DNA of 64,000 nt from Morchella semilibera (taxonomy: Eukaryota; Ascomycota; Pezizomycetes; Pezizales; Morchellaceae), in the NCBI GenBank assembly GCA_009192285.1, contig WBVU01000012.1, forward strand, positions 1,736,001-1,800,000, written 5' to 3'. The notes under the pieces were generated by a model. That model did no database searches. It had not been told where the DNA came from and saw nothing but the letters and a program-made list of their open reading frames with translations. Numbering within the stretch: position 1 is the stretch's first letter; each line of letters opens with the position of its first letter. The position numbers and the translations under genes were made by a program. Positions 63,148 to 64,000 of the stretch are shown in pieces.

Positions 63148-64000
63148 TCATGAGAAGCTATCCAGTTTGTCAGTCTAGGTCCGAAATTCATACCAAGCTC
63201 AACAACACTCAACATACCTTAGCCTGCTTGGGCTCAATCATGAGCGCATTCGCCTCAACCATTACGACTGGCTCTTCTCCGTCCTTCGGCAGAGTCTCAA
63301 TGTGCCCCTCCACCCAGGCCTTACGCCCCTCCACCTTTACCGTCTTCGCCCTCAATACATAGTAGTTACCGGCCGGGGTAGGCTTCCGGTAGTTCATTGT
63401 CAAGCTCGCCGTCATGGCAATCTTGTTGGGCAGCGCGGGGAAGCAGCACCTCGCCAAACCCTCGTCTAGCAACGTCGCCAATAACCCACCGTGCACGATA
63501 CCAGGATGCCCACACAGATCCTCACCAAGGTACATGATGGTAGTCATTGACTTCCCCTCCTCCTCAGACCATGTGAAAGGTGGAACAACGATCCTGCCGG
63601 GCCCAGAAAGGACCCCGGAGGTGAGAGAGGATGGACGATAGGTGGGGAGAGCTTGAGGGTCGGGCGGGACTCGGTGAAGGCAGGGTTTGAGCGCAGAGAC
63701 AGCGTTAGAGGGTGCGAGTTGATTTTTTTTTCAATTTCTTTCTCGAGCTGACTGCTAGGTACAAATGCAGTGATAGACTCGGCGTCGCTAAGGGCAATGT
63801 ATTCTCGAGTAGCCATTATGATTGGGACGGTGGCGAGAATTGAGATAAGGATACCGGAGAAGAACCAAGTACGTTGGCGGAAATGGAAAGTGTCTTCGAG
63901 GATACGTGTTGTACGCTGATCTAGAGGTGAGTGACGGTTAGCGGGGCTATGCTTGATGCTGGGATAAATTTGGGTTTGTATTACAAAAGTTCCCCCAGGG
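63148..64000 (-). CDS. Membrane-anchored hotdog (4HBT) thioesterase, 5' end cut by window edge
   Basis: The frame is open to the right edge. It reads IYPSIKHSP.., then LEDTFHFRQRTWFFSGILIS and ILATVPIIMATREYIAL, giving a membrane segment preceded by basic residues. The hotdog fold follows: GEDLCGHPGIVHGGLLATLL, DEGLARCCFPALPNK, ASLTMNYRKPTPAG, and a strand with RKAWVEGHIETL. HGG with the following Asp/Glu is the catalytic region of the 4HBT thioesterase family; fungal relatives are mitochondrial. A donor (AAG|GTATGT) after EPKQAK implies a final short exon; an acceptor near 63172 would add TDKLDSFS and stop at 63148, which is tentative. The frame breaks at a C4 run (63644-63647); a fifth C gives the expected KLSPTYRP. 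This is probably a sequence error. Confidence 0.75.

Overview
The window looks like nuclear DNA of a filamentous ascomycete (Pezizomycotina). The evidence is short GT..AG introns (about 45-220 nt) with CTAAC/CTGAC-like branch points, plus typical filamentous-ascomycete proteins: a NACHT-ankyrin STAND receptor with a fungal Helo-like N-terminus, a WSC-domain surface protein, a GPI-type sorbosone-dehydrogenase-like quinoprotein, Gcn20, P5C dehydrogenase, a Pmc1-type Ca2+-ATPase and cyanamide hydratase. No bacterial operon structure, CRISPR array, rRNA or convincing tRNA was seen. The class is not certain. Large gene-poor stretches with simple repeats and a very frequent TACATGTA word would suit an expanded genome such as a pezizomycete, but that is inference.

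Layout, left to right: APQ12-like nuclear-envelope protein (277-702, -); WSC/Thr-rich-repeat surface protein (2646-6169, -); single-pass membrane protein (8327-8934, -); candidate small secreted protein (9707-9981, -); secreted quinoprotein dehydrogenase (12360-14058, +); NLR-type receptor (15081-18401, -) followed upstream by the ABC-F protein Gcn20 (18820-21159, -); large Ser-rich protein of unknown function (25730 to about 29297, -); about 9 kb of gene-poor DNA; CENP-S/MHF1 (38117-38651, -) and an orphan 147-aa protein (38984-39488, -); P5C dehydrogenase (43496-45526, +) with a four-copy motif array in its upstream region; a repeat-rich interval with a Tc1/mariner relic (46.9-47.2 kb); cyanamide hydratase (48831-49638, -); Pmc1-like Ca2+-ATPase (50668-54839, -); an 8-kb gene desert with three fold-back elements; and a membrane-anchored hotdog thioesterase cut by the right edge (63148-64000, -).

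The genes do not form one pathway. They fall into housekeeping functions (Gcn20, P5CDH, Pmc1, CENP-S, APQ12), surface/secreted functions (WSC protein, quinoprotein, small secreted protein) and self/non-self sensing (NLR). Splice sites were worked out by hand and restore reading frame in most genes.

A second theme is sequence quality. At least five otherwise intact genes each need exactly one base added or removed in a short homopolymer, and the repeat region of the WSC gene carries about six more indels. This looks more like residual assembly error than gene decay. The observations most worth follow-up are the NLR with five nearly identical ankyrin repeats and a 25-nt P-loop microexon, the TACATGTA excess, the evenly spaced motif array before P5CDH, and the fold-back elements.
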